Source of the DNA: Treponema sp.
Lineage (GTDB): Bacteria > Spirochaetota > Spirochaetia > Treponematales > Treponemataceae
Direction: 5' to 3'
DNA: 43,934 bases
NCBI GenBank assembly: GCA_024696155.1
Contig: JAILHD010000021.1
Coordinates: forward strand, 1 to 43,934
Part shown: in pieces, positions 32,981-42,307 of the stretch
How the letters are laid out: every line of letters begins with the position of its first letter
How positions within the stretch are numbered: position 1 is the stretch's first letter
Notes under the pieces: model-generated
The model's input: the letters and a program-made list of their open reading frames with translations, nothing else
What the model was told of the DNA's origin: nothing
The model's database searches: none
Made by a program: the position numbers and the translations under genes

Positions 32981-33566
32981 ATTTAAAGCCGCAGTTATTA
33001 TTGCTCTTATTGCAGTAAATTCAGTTTTTGCTGCTGAAGGATATAAACCAAAAGAACCAAAAAAAGGTCATGTACTTGTAGTTGGTAAAATTGCTTACAA
33101 AAAGCCAATTGATATTGCTGCTCGCGAAAAGAATTTCCGCGAATATAAAAACAGACAGATTGTAATTGGAAAAATGAACGACTTTTCAATGTCTCCAGAT
33201 TTTTCCAATAAAACTTTTGATACTGTTACAGACGGTATTGACGGTTATTTCTATCAGGAAATCAAAGTTCCAAAAGATGGAAAGCTTCATTTAAATCATG
33301 TAACAGTTGCTATGTTTGCAAAAACAAATGCATGGTTCCAGTTCCAGCTTCCAGCTGGTGTTACAATCAATGTTCCAGACGACGCTGTATATGTTTACAT
33401 TGGTACTTTTGAATATGATTTGGACTATGCTCTTCGTACAGTTGGTTTCCGCCACATTGATGAATATGAAGAAGCTTCAAAAATTCTTAATCGTGATCTT
33501 GGTAAAAAAGTTGAACTTTACCGAGCTCCTTTGACATTTGATGAAGCAGATAAGTCAAAGAAATAA
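32967..33566 (+). CDS. Secreted protein of unknown function
   Basis: The 199-residue product has a signal peptide (about 1-23, cleaved after VFA) and a lysine-rich start of the mature part (EGYKPKEPKKG). The body alternates beta strands (VLVVGKIAYKKPI, RQIVIGKMNDFSM, VYVYIGTFEYDL). GAGGAG lies inside the preceding lipoprotein gene, giving translational coupling. Together with that lipoprotein it may form an envelope complex, but no family is recognised. Confidence 0.65.
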   Translation: MLRNKFKAAVIIALIAVNSVFAAEGYKPKEPKKGHVLVVGKIAYKKPIDIAAREKNFREYKNRQIVIGKMNDFSMSPDFSNKTFDTVTDGIDGYFYQEIKVPKDGKLHLNHVTVAMFAKTNAWFQFQLPAGVTINVPDDAVYVYIGTFEYDLDYALRTVGFRHIDEYEEASKILNRDLGKKVELYRAPLTFDEADKSKK

Positions 33567-33601
33567 TAATAATTGCAATTATTATAAAATTATATGATAA
33601 T
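33566..33601 (+). promoter_or_regulatory. Palindrome and promoter at the start of the OmpA-like gene
   Basis: A perfect 20-bp palindrome (33566-33585, centre TTGCAA) begins at the last base of the preceding gene. Its TTGCAA (33573-33578) is also a -35, with GATAAT (33596-33601) 17 bases on. Only six bases separate this -10 from the ATG at 33608. Confidence 0.55.
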
Positions 33602-33607
33602 TGTAAT

Positions 33608-35056
33608 ATGTTAAAACTGACAAAAATCCAAAGAATCCTTTCAGGACTAAAACACAAAACTTTTATTTGTGCGGCAATTCTGGAAGGATTTTTTGTTTTA
33701 ACGGCTTCTGCTCAAAGTCAGATTTCTTATAGTGGAAGTCCAACATATACACTTGTGGAACGCACAGATTTGCTGCGCTACGACAATAACAAATACACAG
33801 GTCTTATGAGCCGCGAAGTACGTTCTTTTATTACTCCTATTTCGCAGAAAAACGGTTATCTTTACGAAGGAAACTTTTTTGTAGACGAAAAAACTCAGCG
33901 TTCAGCTACGTCGGTTGCTTCTGGCATTCACGATTCAATTCTTTCTGTTTTTAGAATCGGGAACGACGGGGTACTTACAATGGTAGAAGACCACGGTTAT
34001 CCAAGTTTTAGAAGTTTTCCTAGTTATCCGGCACACAAAATCAGCATTGGAGAGCGCTGGCAGGCAAAGGCAGAACGCGCTGTAGACCCTTTAAATAAAG
34101 GCATTGTTACAAAAATGCCTATTTACGTTGAATATACTTACACCGGTGATGAAGTATTTAATGGAGAAGAAGTATATCGTCTTAGCGCTCAGTGGGCTAC
34201 ACGTTACGGAATGGGCAGCGGAACTTCTTACATTGACTGGGGCGGAGACCGGGAACTTCAAAAGGCAACGGGAGTTCACAAGGCTTCTATTTTAGTAAGC
34301 AAGGCAAGCGGTGCAGCCCTTGTTGTGCGCGACTCTGTTGATGAAACTTTTGTGTATGCAGACGGAAATCAAATCCGCATGAAAGGAACAATCAATCTGT
34401 TTACAGAATATCCGCCAAGCGTAGACAGAGACAGAATTCTTCCAGCATTGCGCCGTTTTGCTATGATAAACGAAGAGGAAGAAGAAAAGCTTAAAGTTGT
34501 GCCAGGAAAAGCAGTTGTTAAAGAAGACGATACTGTGCTTGTTGCAATGGCAGAAATCCCAAAAGAAGAAAACCTTTTGCCACAATCAGAAATATATGAT
34601 GACAATCTTTCTGATTTACTGCCTTCAAATAACAATTGGGAAGCATTTACCGATGAATTGCCGGAACTTCCTAAGAAAAATGACATTGCAATCACTGTAG
34701 ATCAGACTCCGGCGGGGCTTCGTCTTACTATTCAGGATCTGCAGTTTGAAGCAAACAGTGCAAACCTTCTACCTGGCGAGCAAAAACGCCTTGATAGCAT
34801 TGCTGCGGTTTTAAAAGAAGCAGGGCAGTCTCAATTTTTGATTGAAGGTCATACCGCGCGCGTTGGGCAGGAAGAAGGAGAAATGGAACTTTCTTTAAGC
34901 CGTGCTCATGCCATTGCAGAAGAACTTAGTAAGCGTGGTATTCAGCCGGGCAGATTTATTTGTAAGGGTAGTGGCGGTAAAAAGCCTGTTGCCGATAACT
35001 CAACGCAAGAAGGTCGTGCAAGAAACCGACGCGTTGAAATTACAATTTTGGAATAA
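33608..35056 (+). CDS. OmpA-family peptidoglycan-binding envelope protein
   Basis: The 482-residue protein has a long signal peptide (about 1-36, cleaved after ASA), a beta-rich N-terminal domain (about 37-270), an acidic linker (about 275-365) and a C-terminal OmpA/Pal domain (about 370-482). The OmpA core shows LQFEANSANLLPGEQKRLDS, then IEGHTARVGQEEGEMELSLS and GSGGKKPVADN with RARNRRVEITI, matching the peptidoglycan-binding site. It anchors the outer membrane to the cell wall. No ribosome binding site is present and the -10 is six bases from the ATG, so it may be leaderless. Confidence 0.88.
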   Translation: MLKLTKIQRILSGLKHKTFICAAILEGFFVLTASAQSQISYSGSPTYTLVERTDLLRYDNNKYTGLMSREVRSFITPISQKNGYLYEGNFFVDEKTQRSATSVASGIHDSILSVFRIGNDGVLTMVEDHGYPSFRSFPSYPAHKISIGERWQAKAERAVDPLNKGIVTKMPIYVEYTYTGDEVFNGEEVYRLSAQWATRYGMGSGTSYIDWGGDRELQKATGVHKASILVSKASGAALVVRDSVDETFVYADGNQIRMKGTINLFTEYPPSVDRDRILPALRRFAMINEEEEEKLKVVPGKAVVKEDDTVLVAMAEIPKEENLLPQSEIYDDNLSDLLPSNNNWEAFTDELPELPKKNDIAITVDQTPAGLRLTIQDLQFEANSANLLPGEQKRLDSIAAVLKEAGQSQFLIEGHTARVGQEEGEMELSLSRAHAIAEELSKRGIQPGRFICKGSGGKKPVADNSTQEGRARNRRVEITILE

Positions 35057-35093
35057 AAAAACAAATATAAATAAAAATAAAATAGAGGACAAA

Positions 35094-35801
35094 ATGACAG
35101 AAGAAGAAAAAGAAGCGTTCTTTACAGATGTAAATGAACTTTTGGATATTTTTAACCAGTTCAGCCCGATTCAGACAAACGGCACTTATGTACTGGAATC
35201 TATAAAACCGTGCATTACAGAAATGACAGGTTACATCATCAATGATAAAACAGAAGCTGCAAGCCTTTTGGACTGGCTTGATTCATCAGATTTCTGGACT
35301 GCACCGGCAAGTACACGCTTTCACGGAAACTTTAAGGCGGGCTTGAGCCTTCATACATTAAAAGTAATTCAGCAGGCACTTTTGCTGGCTCGTCCGCTAA
35401 TGGAAAACTTCTGGACAAGCCCGGAAGCATCTAAATACAGCGTAACGGCAGAAGATGTTTTTGTAGCAGCTCTTGTGCACGACTTTTGCAAAACGGATTT
35501 TTACGGTGTTGAATACCGCAATACAAAAGATATTACCGGTAACTGGATAAAACAGCCGTTTTATAAATCAAAATCAGAAAACCGCAACCTTGGTCACGGA
35601 AATGAATCTGTATTAAAGCTTATAGAAATCATGCCTTCTTACATTAAAAAACGCCACGTTTTAGAAGCTGTAAGCCGTCATATGGGCTTTAGCGATTTGA
35701 GTGAATCAGAAAGCTACAATTATTCAAACTTTTTGCAGAATCCTCTTGTAGTGCTTATTCAGCTTGCAGATGAAACTGCAGCTCAGTGGTTTAACTGCTA
35801 A
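35094..35801 (+). CDS. HD-domain protein (predicted phosphohydrolase)
   Basis: The 235-residue protein has a metal-dependent HD domain: a first histidine in LSLHTLKV, the HD pair in ALVHDFCKTDFYG, and later histidines in KRHVLEAVSRH. Many such proteins hydrolyse nucleotides or phosphate esters. The GAGGAC motif and ATG at 35094 set the start; the open frame further upstream (34902) runs through the OmpA gene in another frame. No signal peptide. Substrate unknown. Confidence 0.8.
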   Translation: MTEEEKEAFFTDVNELLDIFNQFSPIQTNGTYVLESIKPCITEMTGYIINDKTEAASLLDWLDSSDFWTAPASTRFHGNFKAGLSLHTLKVIQQALLLARPLMENFWTSPEASKYSVTAEDVFVAALVHDFCKTDFYGVEYRNTKDITGNWIKQPFYKSKSENRNLGHGNESVLKLIEIMPSYIKKRHVLEAVSRHMGFSDLSESESYNYSNFLQNPLVVLIQLADETAAQWFNC

Positions 35802-35818
35802 TCTAAAAAAGATTGCGA

Positions 35819-35862
35819 TGCCTTATTTTGTATAATATAGTTTATGTTATGCAAATAAGGCA
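35819..35862 (+). promoter_or_regulatory. Inverted repeat around the -10 of the GH5-GT2 gene
   Basis: TGCCTTATTT (35819-35828) and AAATAAGGCA (35853-35862) are perfect inverted 10-mers flanking TATAAT (35831-35836) and covering the ATG at 35849. It may be an operator or a translation-blocking hairpin. Confidence 0.5.
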
Positions 35863-38542
35863 ATTTTTTTACAAATTCACATTTTTATTGTATCTGATTT
35901 TGTTTTCTTCTTTTGCTTTTGCAAATCAGAATATTTGTGCAAGACCTTTCACAAGCGGAAAGCTTCATGTTTCTGGTACAGAAATCCACGATCAAAACGA
36001 CAATTCTGTAATTCTAAAAGGTGTAAGTACCCACGGACTTGCATGGTTTCCAAGATATATTAATTCAACTTTGTTTAAGCAGATTAGTAAAGAATGGAAT
36101 GCAAATGTAATCCGCCTTGCAATGTATTCGGAAGATTACGTAAACGGCAACAAAAATAGAAATCTGCAGCTTTTACGAAGCGGAATTAAATATGCCGTTC
36201 AAAGTGATATGTATGTTATTGTTGACTGGCATATTCTTAGAGACAACAATCCTAATCAGTATCTGGCAGAAGCGGTTGGATTTTTTAATCAGATTTCAAA
36301 AGAGTTTGCCACGGTTCCAAACATCATTTATGAGATTTGTAATGAGACGAACGGCGACTGTACCTGGGCATATATTAAGGAATACGCAAGTGTAATCATT
36401 CCAGTTATTAGAAGGCATAATCCAGATGCAATGATTTTGGTTGGAACTCCAAATTATGACCGCGAGATTCAGTTTGCTGCTCAGGACCCGATTAATATTG
36501 AAAATATTATGTACACCTTCCATTTTTATGCCTCTTCACACGGGGCAGAAATGCAGTAAAAACTTAAGGAAGTTGTAGAAGGCGGAACTCCAATTTTTAT
36601 TTCTGAAAGCGGCATTTGCGAAGAGTCTGGAAACGGAAGAATTAATTTTTCGCGAGCTAAAAACTGGTACAATCTGGCAGATTCCCTTAATTTAAGCTAC
36701 ACAGTCTGGAGTTTATCTAATAAAGAAGAAGAGTCCGCAATGATAAAAGATAAATCGCGGGCTACAGATTATCTTGCCGATGAAGATTTAACCCTTTCTG
36801 GCATGTTCACAAAGACACTTTTGCTGGGAACAGATGTAAATCAGATCTTTTTTGAATACGGAACTTATTCACATTTAAGGCTTTTGTGGAGTACAAAACC
36901 AGTTCTTGTATGGCTGCATTTTGCTGTTCCAGTTTTTATTCTGCTTTTTATTATTTTTGTGCTTGAAAAAATCAGAAAGCGATTTAAAGACAAACACATT
37001 ACAACTTACGATGATCTTTTAAAATTCAGTAGCAGAAAAGAAGTCAAAAAGTTTAATTCAAAGGCAAACAGAGTATTTATTGGAGATTTATTCCTCTTTT
37101 TAAGTACCCTTACCACGCTGATTTATCTTTGCTGGCGTGTGACTTTTTCTATTCCTTTTGCCTACGGAAGAATTGCAATTGCTGGAAACATAATTCTTCT
37201 TTGTGTAGAATTGCTTGGTTTTATTCAGACACCGCAGTGTTTTTATACTCCAGATGTTTTTCAGCACAATCTCTACACCGAACATACTGTGCCTAACGAA
37301 CAGGATTATTTTTACGATGTAATTGAAGCTGCAAAAACTTCCAGCAACAGCGTAATCTATGGCGGTTCAAATACAATCCTTTCAAGAAAAGCTCTGGAAG
37401 ATATTGGCGGTTTTTACACAAAGACCATTAAAGAAGATTTTGCTACTGGTATGCTTATAGAAACTGCCGGCTATGTAAGCCTTGGACTTTCGGAACCTTT
37501 AGCATCAGGTATTGCACCATCTTCTCTGGCAGAACACGTTCAGCAGAGAACCCGTTGGGGACGTGGTGTAATTTCTACAGCAAAACAGCTTAAATTCCTT
37601 CGTAACCGCAAATTAACCATTGCGCAAAAGTTCAGTTATTTGAGCTCTGTAATTTACTGGTTCTCTCCAATCAAAAACTTTATTTATCTGCTTGCGCCTT
37701 TAATGTTTGCAATTTTCTGCATTCCGATTTTTAGATGTAATTTATACGATCTCTTGTTATTCTGGTTTCCAATGCACTGTATGCAGATCTGGTCGTTAAG
37801 AATCACAAGCCATGGAAAGATTTCTACCCAGTGAAGTGGTATTCACGAAACTTCGATAATGCCTTTTATGCTTGTTCCAATTATTAAAGAAGCTTTTGGA
37901 ATTACTCTTTCAAAATTTAAGGTAACCAATAAGGACAAGAGCAGCAGACGAACAGTTGTAGATAGACAAAGACTTATTCCGTTTGCAATTTTACTTGGGC
38001 TTACGCTTGCAGGAATTATCCGTATGGGCTATCTGCTGATTATCTGGCGATACGCAGGTATTCTTGCAGTTTTGTTCTGGCTGTTCCGCAATGCTTACTA
38101 CCTTACAATGTGCCTTTTCTTAGTTATTGGCCGCGACACTGATGATGAAAACGTAAAGGTTTATGTCGCAGAAATTATTTCTATTATTAAAGCTGATGGC
38201 AGAAAATCTGATGGCGTTACAACAAAAATTACAGAACATTCTGCAGACGTATTTATTGATGAACTTGATTTTCTTACTCTTGGTGAACCTGTTGAACTTA
38301 ATATTTCTACCGGTGTTTATGACTTTAAGCTAAAAGGCACGATTGTTAGTATAAGGCATTCGTATCATCAAGAAATTCCAAGTGTTTATACTGTGGAAAT
38401 TCTTGATTTTGCAGGACAAAAAGATGCATATGTGCATATGCTTTACGACCGAACACCAACTTTGCCGCAGCATTTGCGTTTAAGAGATTCTTATATTGGA
38501 AATCTCTGGAAAAATTTTGCAAACCGCGTAAGAAAAAACTGA
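35849..38542 (+). pseudogene. Broken GH5 cellulase / cellulose-synthase-like GT2 / PilZ fusion gene
   Basis: One frame runs 898 codons and is cut by TAA at 36557-36559 and TGA at 37832-37834. Part 1 has a signal peptide and a GH5 domain with the acid/base Glu in YEICNETNG; the nucleophile Glu (FISESG) lies after the TAA. Part 2 has membrane helices, then the second half of a BcsA-like GT2 domain: FIQTPQCFYTPDVFQ, KEDFATG and QQRTRWGRG. The first half with the DDG and DxD motifs is missing; the join falls near 37215-37226, where a helix ending VELLGF runs straight into IQTPQ. Part 3 (from about 37835) has further helices and a C-terminal PilZ domain. CAG-TAA-AAA and CAG-TGA-AGT look like single-base changes from CAA and TGG. 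No frameshift is seen. Confidence 0.8.
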
Positions 38543-38544
38543 CT

Positions 38545-39540
38545 TTAGTTGTTATACCATTTGTGATAGATATTCAGCGAGACTGGGCTTCCTGTTTCCA
38601 GCGAGTTTGTATCTAAAGTTTTTAAGTCTGCCGTAATTGTAGTCTGGACGTCTTTTCCTTTAATGGATTTTGTCTGGATTACAAAGCGTGTGCGGTCGCC
38701 AAGAAAGCTTGCAGAAATTACTGTGCCTTCTACATCTCCACACTCTGTTGTTTTATTAAGTTTAAACCATTCTGGTCGGATGATGTAAGGCTCTCCTTCA
38801 AGTTCTATGAAGTTTGCACGGCCTGCAAAATCTGCTGTAAAATTGTCGTGAGGCTTAAAGTAAAGGTCGCGTGGAACTCCATACTGCAAAATCTTTCCAC
38901 CGTTCATTACTGCAATCCTGTCTGAAAGCGAAAGTGCTTCTTCCTGATCATGAGTAACGTAAACGGTTGTGATTTTTAATTCACGCTGAATGGCACGAAG
39001 TTCTTCGCGAACTTTTTCGCGGAGTTTTGCATCAAGGCTAGAAAGAGGTTCGTCCATCAGTAAAATCTGCGGATTTAATACAAATGCGCGGGCTAGGGCA
39101 ACCCTCTGCTGCTGTCCGCCAGAAAGCTCATTTGGATAGCGGTCTAAAAGCGATGTTAAATCAAGTGTTGCTGCAATCTCGCTTGTTTTTTTCTTAAAAT
39201 CACGGTCTTTTTTGATTTTTAGTCCAAAATGAATATTCTGGCGCACTGTCATGTGTGGAAAAAGCGCGTAATCCTGAAAAACCATTCCAATTTTACGCTT
39301 ATCTGGTCCAATTCCTTTTTGATTTATGCCAAAAAGTTCGATTTCTCCGCTGTCTGGCTGTAAAAATCCAGAAATCAGACGTAAAAGGGTTGTTTTTCCA
39401 CAGCCGCTTGGGCCTAAAAGGGTTGTAAAACTTCCTTTTTCTACATCAAGAGAAAGATTTTCTATTGTAGCGTGAGTATTATACGAGAATGTAAGGTTTT
39501 TAATGCTTAAAGCGGCTTCAAAATCAGAAAAGTCTTTCAT
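38545..39540 (-). CDS. ABC transporter ATP-binding protein (FbpC/PotA type)
   Basis: The 331-residue protein has Walker A (GPSGCGKTT, about 43-51), Q-loop FQDYALFPHMTV, signature LSGGQQQRVALARA, Walker B ILLMDEP and the H-loop TVYVTHDQEEAL. A C-terminal TOBE-like domain follows (about 250-331). It powers the permease encoded just upstream, overlapping it by 17 bases. The set most resembles ferric-iron (FbpABC) systems, though putrescine, thiamine or phosphonate cannot be excluded on sequence alone. Confidence 0.9.
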   Translation of the reverse strand: MKDFSDFEAALSIKNLTFSYNTHATIENLSLDVEKGSFTTLLGPSGCGKTTLLRLISGFLQPDSGEIELFGINQKGIGPDKRKIGMVFQDYALFPHMTVRQNIHFGLKIKKDRDFKKKTSEIAATLDLTSLLDRYPNELSGGQQQRVALARAFVLNPQILLMDEPLSSLDAKLREKVREELRAIQRELKITTVYVTHDQEEALSLSDRIAVMNGGKILQYGVPRDLYFKPHDNFTADFAGRANFIELEGEPYIIRPEWFKLNKTTECGDVEGTVISASFLGDRTRFVIQTKSIKGKDVQTTITADLKTLDTNSLETGSPVSLNIYHKWYNN

Positions 39541-41170
39541 TTTTTCGTCCCCATAATTTTAGCGTTGATTTTCCTATAAGTAAAACTACAAAGGTTATAA
39601 GTGTCAGAACAAGGGCAAGGGCAGCGGAGTCGCCCCAGAATCCTTCTTCTGCAAGATTTAAAATTTTTACCGAAGAAAGCGGAGTATCAAACGATACTAA
39701 AAAGATTACGGCGCTCATGGTGCCAACTCCACGCATAAAATCATAAATAAAGGAATTAAAAAGGCCTTCTTTGGAAAGAGGCATAAGAATAAAAAATAGA
39801 AGTTTTAGACCGGAAGCCCCAAGAGAGCGGGCACTGTCGTCCAGAGATTTTTTGATCTGAGAGTAGGAGGCGCTGATTGCACGGTAAGAAAATGGAATAA
39901 AACCAATTGTGATTGCCATAACAATCAATGCGCTTGATTTATAAAAGTTTAGTTTTGCAGCAAGAAGTGAAATTGCAAGACCGTACAAAGTTCCAGGAAC
40001 TGCGGCTGGCAGCTGGATTACTGCATCTATATATTTTGAAAGCGGTGCTTTTGTGCGGAAGGTAAAATATGAAGCAAGACTTGCAATCAGGGTGCTTATA
40101 ACGGCTGCTTCAAGGGCAAAACAAATGCTATTTAAAAGTTCATTTTTACAGCGGGCAATTGTTTTAATATGACTTAAGGTTGGTGTAAAATTAATTCCCC
40201 AGACCTTCTGGAATGCCCCGGCTATAATGGCAGCAAACTGCAAAATTACACAAAGGGTAATAAAAGAACAGAATGCAGTTAGCAGAATACGGGGAAAAAG
40301 AGGCAGTTTATTATCTGCTGTCAGCTGGGAACGTCCGCCAACAACCGCCAGTTTTTCCATATTTTTTGAAACAAATTTATTCTGCAAAACAAAAAGAGTT
40401 ATAGAAGGAATAATAAGTATAATTCCCAGTACGGCACTTATTCTTCCGTTCATCCAGCCGGTAAGCTGAGTGTAGATTTCTACGGCAAGAACTTTATAGC
40501 GTCCTGCAACAATCATTGGGTTTCCAAAATCACTCATTACAGAAACCGCAATATACAAGGCAGAAGAAATCAGACCTGGAACAGAAAGGGGAAGCGTAAT
40601 CCTTAAAAAGATTTTTAAATGCCCCCCGCCAAGCGAACGTGCCGCCTGCTCAAGATTAGGATTTATATTTTCCAGAGTCTGCACGCATATCATGTATGCC
40701 ATTGGAAAAAAGCAGAGTGCCTGAGCAATCAAAAGTCCCGGAAATCCGTAAAGACTAACATCCAGGCCAAGGACTGTTTTTGTAATAAAGCCTTGTCGTC
40801 CCAAAAGCAGGATGAAAGCAAGGCCCCCTACAAAGGGCGGTGTAACCAGGTGCAGAAAAGGTACAAAAGAAAAGAAGCGGCGTAAGGGCAGGTTGCCTTT
40901 TACAACCGCAAAGGCATAGATATAGCCAATGGTAACGGCTGCAATGGTAGAACAAATTACTTCTATCAGCGTATTTAAGGCAGTCTTTCGCCATACGGCA
41001 GTAGTTGCAACCTTTACAAAATCTGCCTTAGTCGGTGTTAAAAGCACAAAAAAAAGAGGAGAAAGAATACAAATTAAAAGAAAGAAACAGACTCCAAGCC
41101 ATACCAGAGTAAGGGGGAGACTGTCTTCTATTTTTAGCCTGTGAAAGTTTATTTTACTTCTGCAGTCCAT
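39524..41170 (-). CDS. ABC transporter permease, two-domain FbpB type
   Basis: The 548-residue protein fuses two permease domains, about 12 membrane helices in all. Each half has its EAA loop for docking the ATPase: EQAARSLGGGHLKIFLRITL (first) and DDSARSLGASGLKLLFFILM (second). This fused layout is typical of FbpB ferric-iron permeases. It overlaps the binding-protein gene by 22 bases and the ATPase gene by 17, giving translational coupling in the order binding protein, permease, ATPase. Confidence 0.9.
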   Translation of the reverse strand: MDCRSKINFHRLKIEDSLPLTLVWLGVCFFLLICILSPLFFVLLTPTKADFVKVATTAVWRKTALNTLIEVICSTIAAVTIGYIYAFAVVKGNLPLRRFFSFVPFLHLVTPPFVGGLAFILLLGRQGFITKTVLGLDVSLYGFPGLLIAQALCFFPMAYMICVQTLENINPNLEQAARSLGGGHLKIFLRITLPLSVPGLISSALYIAVSVMSDFGNPMIVAGRYKVLAVEIYTQLTGWMNGRISAVLGIILIIPSITLFVLQNKFVSKNMEKLAVVGGRSQLTADNKLPLFPRILLTAFCSFITLCVILQFAAIIAGAFQKVWGINFTPTLSHIKTIARCKNELLNSICFALEAAVISTLIASLASYFTFRTKAPLSKYIDAVIQLPAAVPGTLYGLAISLLAAKLNFYKSSALIVMAITIGFIPFSYRAISASYSQIKKSLDDSARSLGASGLKLLFFILMPLSKEGLFNSFIYDFMRGVGTMSAVIFLVSFDTPLSSVKILNLAEEGFWGDSAALALVLTLITFVVLLIGKSTLKLWGRKNERLF

Positions 41171-42153
41171 TTTGCAAGAACTTCTTCCTTCTGAGCGGCA
41201 GCTTTATTTACATCATATTCAATTAAATCAAGCTGAGTAACAGGAATAGAACCTTCAGCTCCTTTTGCATCAGGATTTACAGGCATTGTAAAATCTATTG
41301 AACTCATAAGCTCCTGAGCTTCTACAGAAAGCATAAAATCAACAAACTTCTGGGCAGCTTCTAGATTCTTTGTATTTTTCATAATCGAAATACAGTCGAT
41401 GTCTACAACACTCTGAGGTGGCGCAACAGTGTAAACCTTAAAGCCGTCTGAGTGGTATTTGTTTACTACATGAAGAAAGGTGACGCAGAGAGCATATTCT
41501 CCGGTTCCGATAAGGCGGCCAGGTGCAGAGCCGCTGTCAGGAAACTGACCGACAAGGCTTGCAAGATTCAAAAGATAATCCCAGCCTTTTTCCCAGCCAA
41601 GACGCTGAAGCTGATTCTGAACAAACAGGTAAGCAGTAGATGATGCAACAGGATTTGTAAGAACGATTTCGCCCTTATATGCAGGATTTACAAGGTCATC
41701 CCAGGTTTTAGGTACTGGGATACCAGCAAATTTCTGCTTATATCGATCTTCATTAATTCCAATTCCAAGCGAAAGAACACAAAATCCTGTCCAGGTTCCG
41801 TCTTCTGCAAGTGCATATTTTGGAAGATTTTCTGCTACAGGCGAGCGGTAAGATTCAAGTACTCCGTCTTTATCAAGCTGAATATGATAAGCTGTAGCAC
41901 CGCCCAAAAGGATATCAGCCTGAGGATTATCTTTTTCTGCGCGAACACGGTTTACAAGCTCACCAGTTGAAGCGCGAAGGAATTTTGCAGGAATGCCTGT
42001 TTTTTTAGTAAAAAGCTCGGTAAGCGCCTGAGTTTCTTCTTCGTGAATGATTGAATAGATACTTACAGACTGTTTTGTATTTGATTTTCCGCAGCCTGTA
42101 AAAACAAATAAGGCAAGAATGCCGCACAAGGTTAGAGATATAGTTTTTTTCAT
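41149..42153 (-). CDS. ABC transporter substrate-binding lipoprotein, iron(III)-type
   Basis: The 334-residue protein has a type II signal peptide with lipobox FTGC (Cys21) and a class II periplasmic-binding fold: VSIYSIIHEEETQALTELF at the start, then QADILLGGATAYHI, TWTGFCVLSLGIGINEDRY, VPKTWDDLVNPAYKGEI, and VDIDCISIMKNTKNLEAAQK. These blocks are shared by FbpA/AfuA-type ferric-iron binders. It is anchored in the membrane facing the periplasm and feeds the permease. GTGAGG precedes the ATG. Confidence 0.88.
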   Translation of the reverse strand: MKKTISLTLCGILALFVFTGCGKSNTKQSVSIYSIIHEEETQALTELFTKKTGIPAKFLRASTGELVNRVRAEKDNPQADILLGGATAYHIQLDKDGVLESYRSPVAENLPKYALAEDGTWTGFCVLSLGIGINEDRYKQKFAGIPVPKTWDDLVNPAYKGEIVLTNPVASSTAYLFVQNQLQRLGWEKGWDYLLNLASLVGQFPDSGSAPGRLIGTGEYALCVTFLHVVNKYHSDGFKVYTVAPPQSVVDIDCISIMKNTKNLEAAQKFVDFMLSVEAQELMSSIDFTMPVNPDAKGAEGSIPVTQLDLIEYDVNKAAAQKEEVLAKWTAEVK

Positions 42154-42172
42154 TAGCTTGACCTCACTTTTA

Positions 42173-42235
42173 TTAAGGGTTTAATACAAACCCTTAAAAC
42201 GGCTGAGTCAAGGCTTTAAGCGAAGCATGCCTTGA
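42173..42235 (-). promoter_or_regulatory. Structured 5' leader of the iron-type ABC operon
   Basis: TTAAGGGTTT/AAACCCTTAA (42173-42182 with 42188-42197) is a perfect 10-bp hairpin, and TCAAGGC/GCCTTGA (42208-42214 with 42229-42235) is a 7-bp stem with a 14-base loop. The first sits close to the ribosome binding site (GTGAGG). It could be a regulator site (for iron or manganese) or an RNA attenuator. Confidence 0.5.
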
Positions 42236-42307
42236 CCAGACGTATTTTCTTTTGCTTAATTTATATTAAATCTGATATTAATAATATAGTCAATTTTCTT
42301 AAATCTT

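Noticed and set aside
34902..35093. Upstream extension of the HD-domain gene
   Set aside because: It overlaps the OmpA-like gene in another frame; GAGGAC and the ATG at 35094 mark the true start.
35813..35848. Upstream ATG as start of the GH5 gene
   Set aside because: The -10 box (35831-35836) lies downstream of it; the ATG at 35849 begins the signal peptide.
36740..37834. Separate intact glycosyltransferase gene
   Set aside because: It has no start signal of its own, continues the GH5 frame, and lacks the GT2 catalytic motifs, so it is part of the broken fusion gene.
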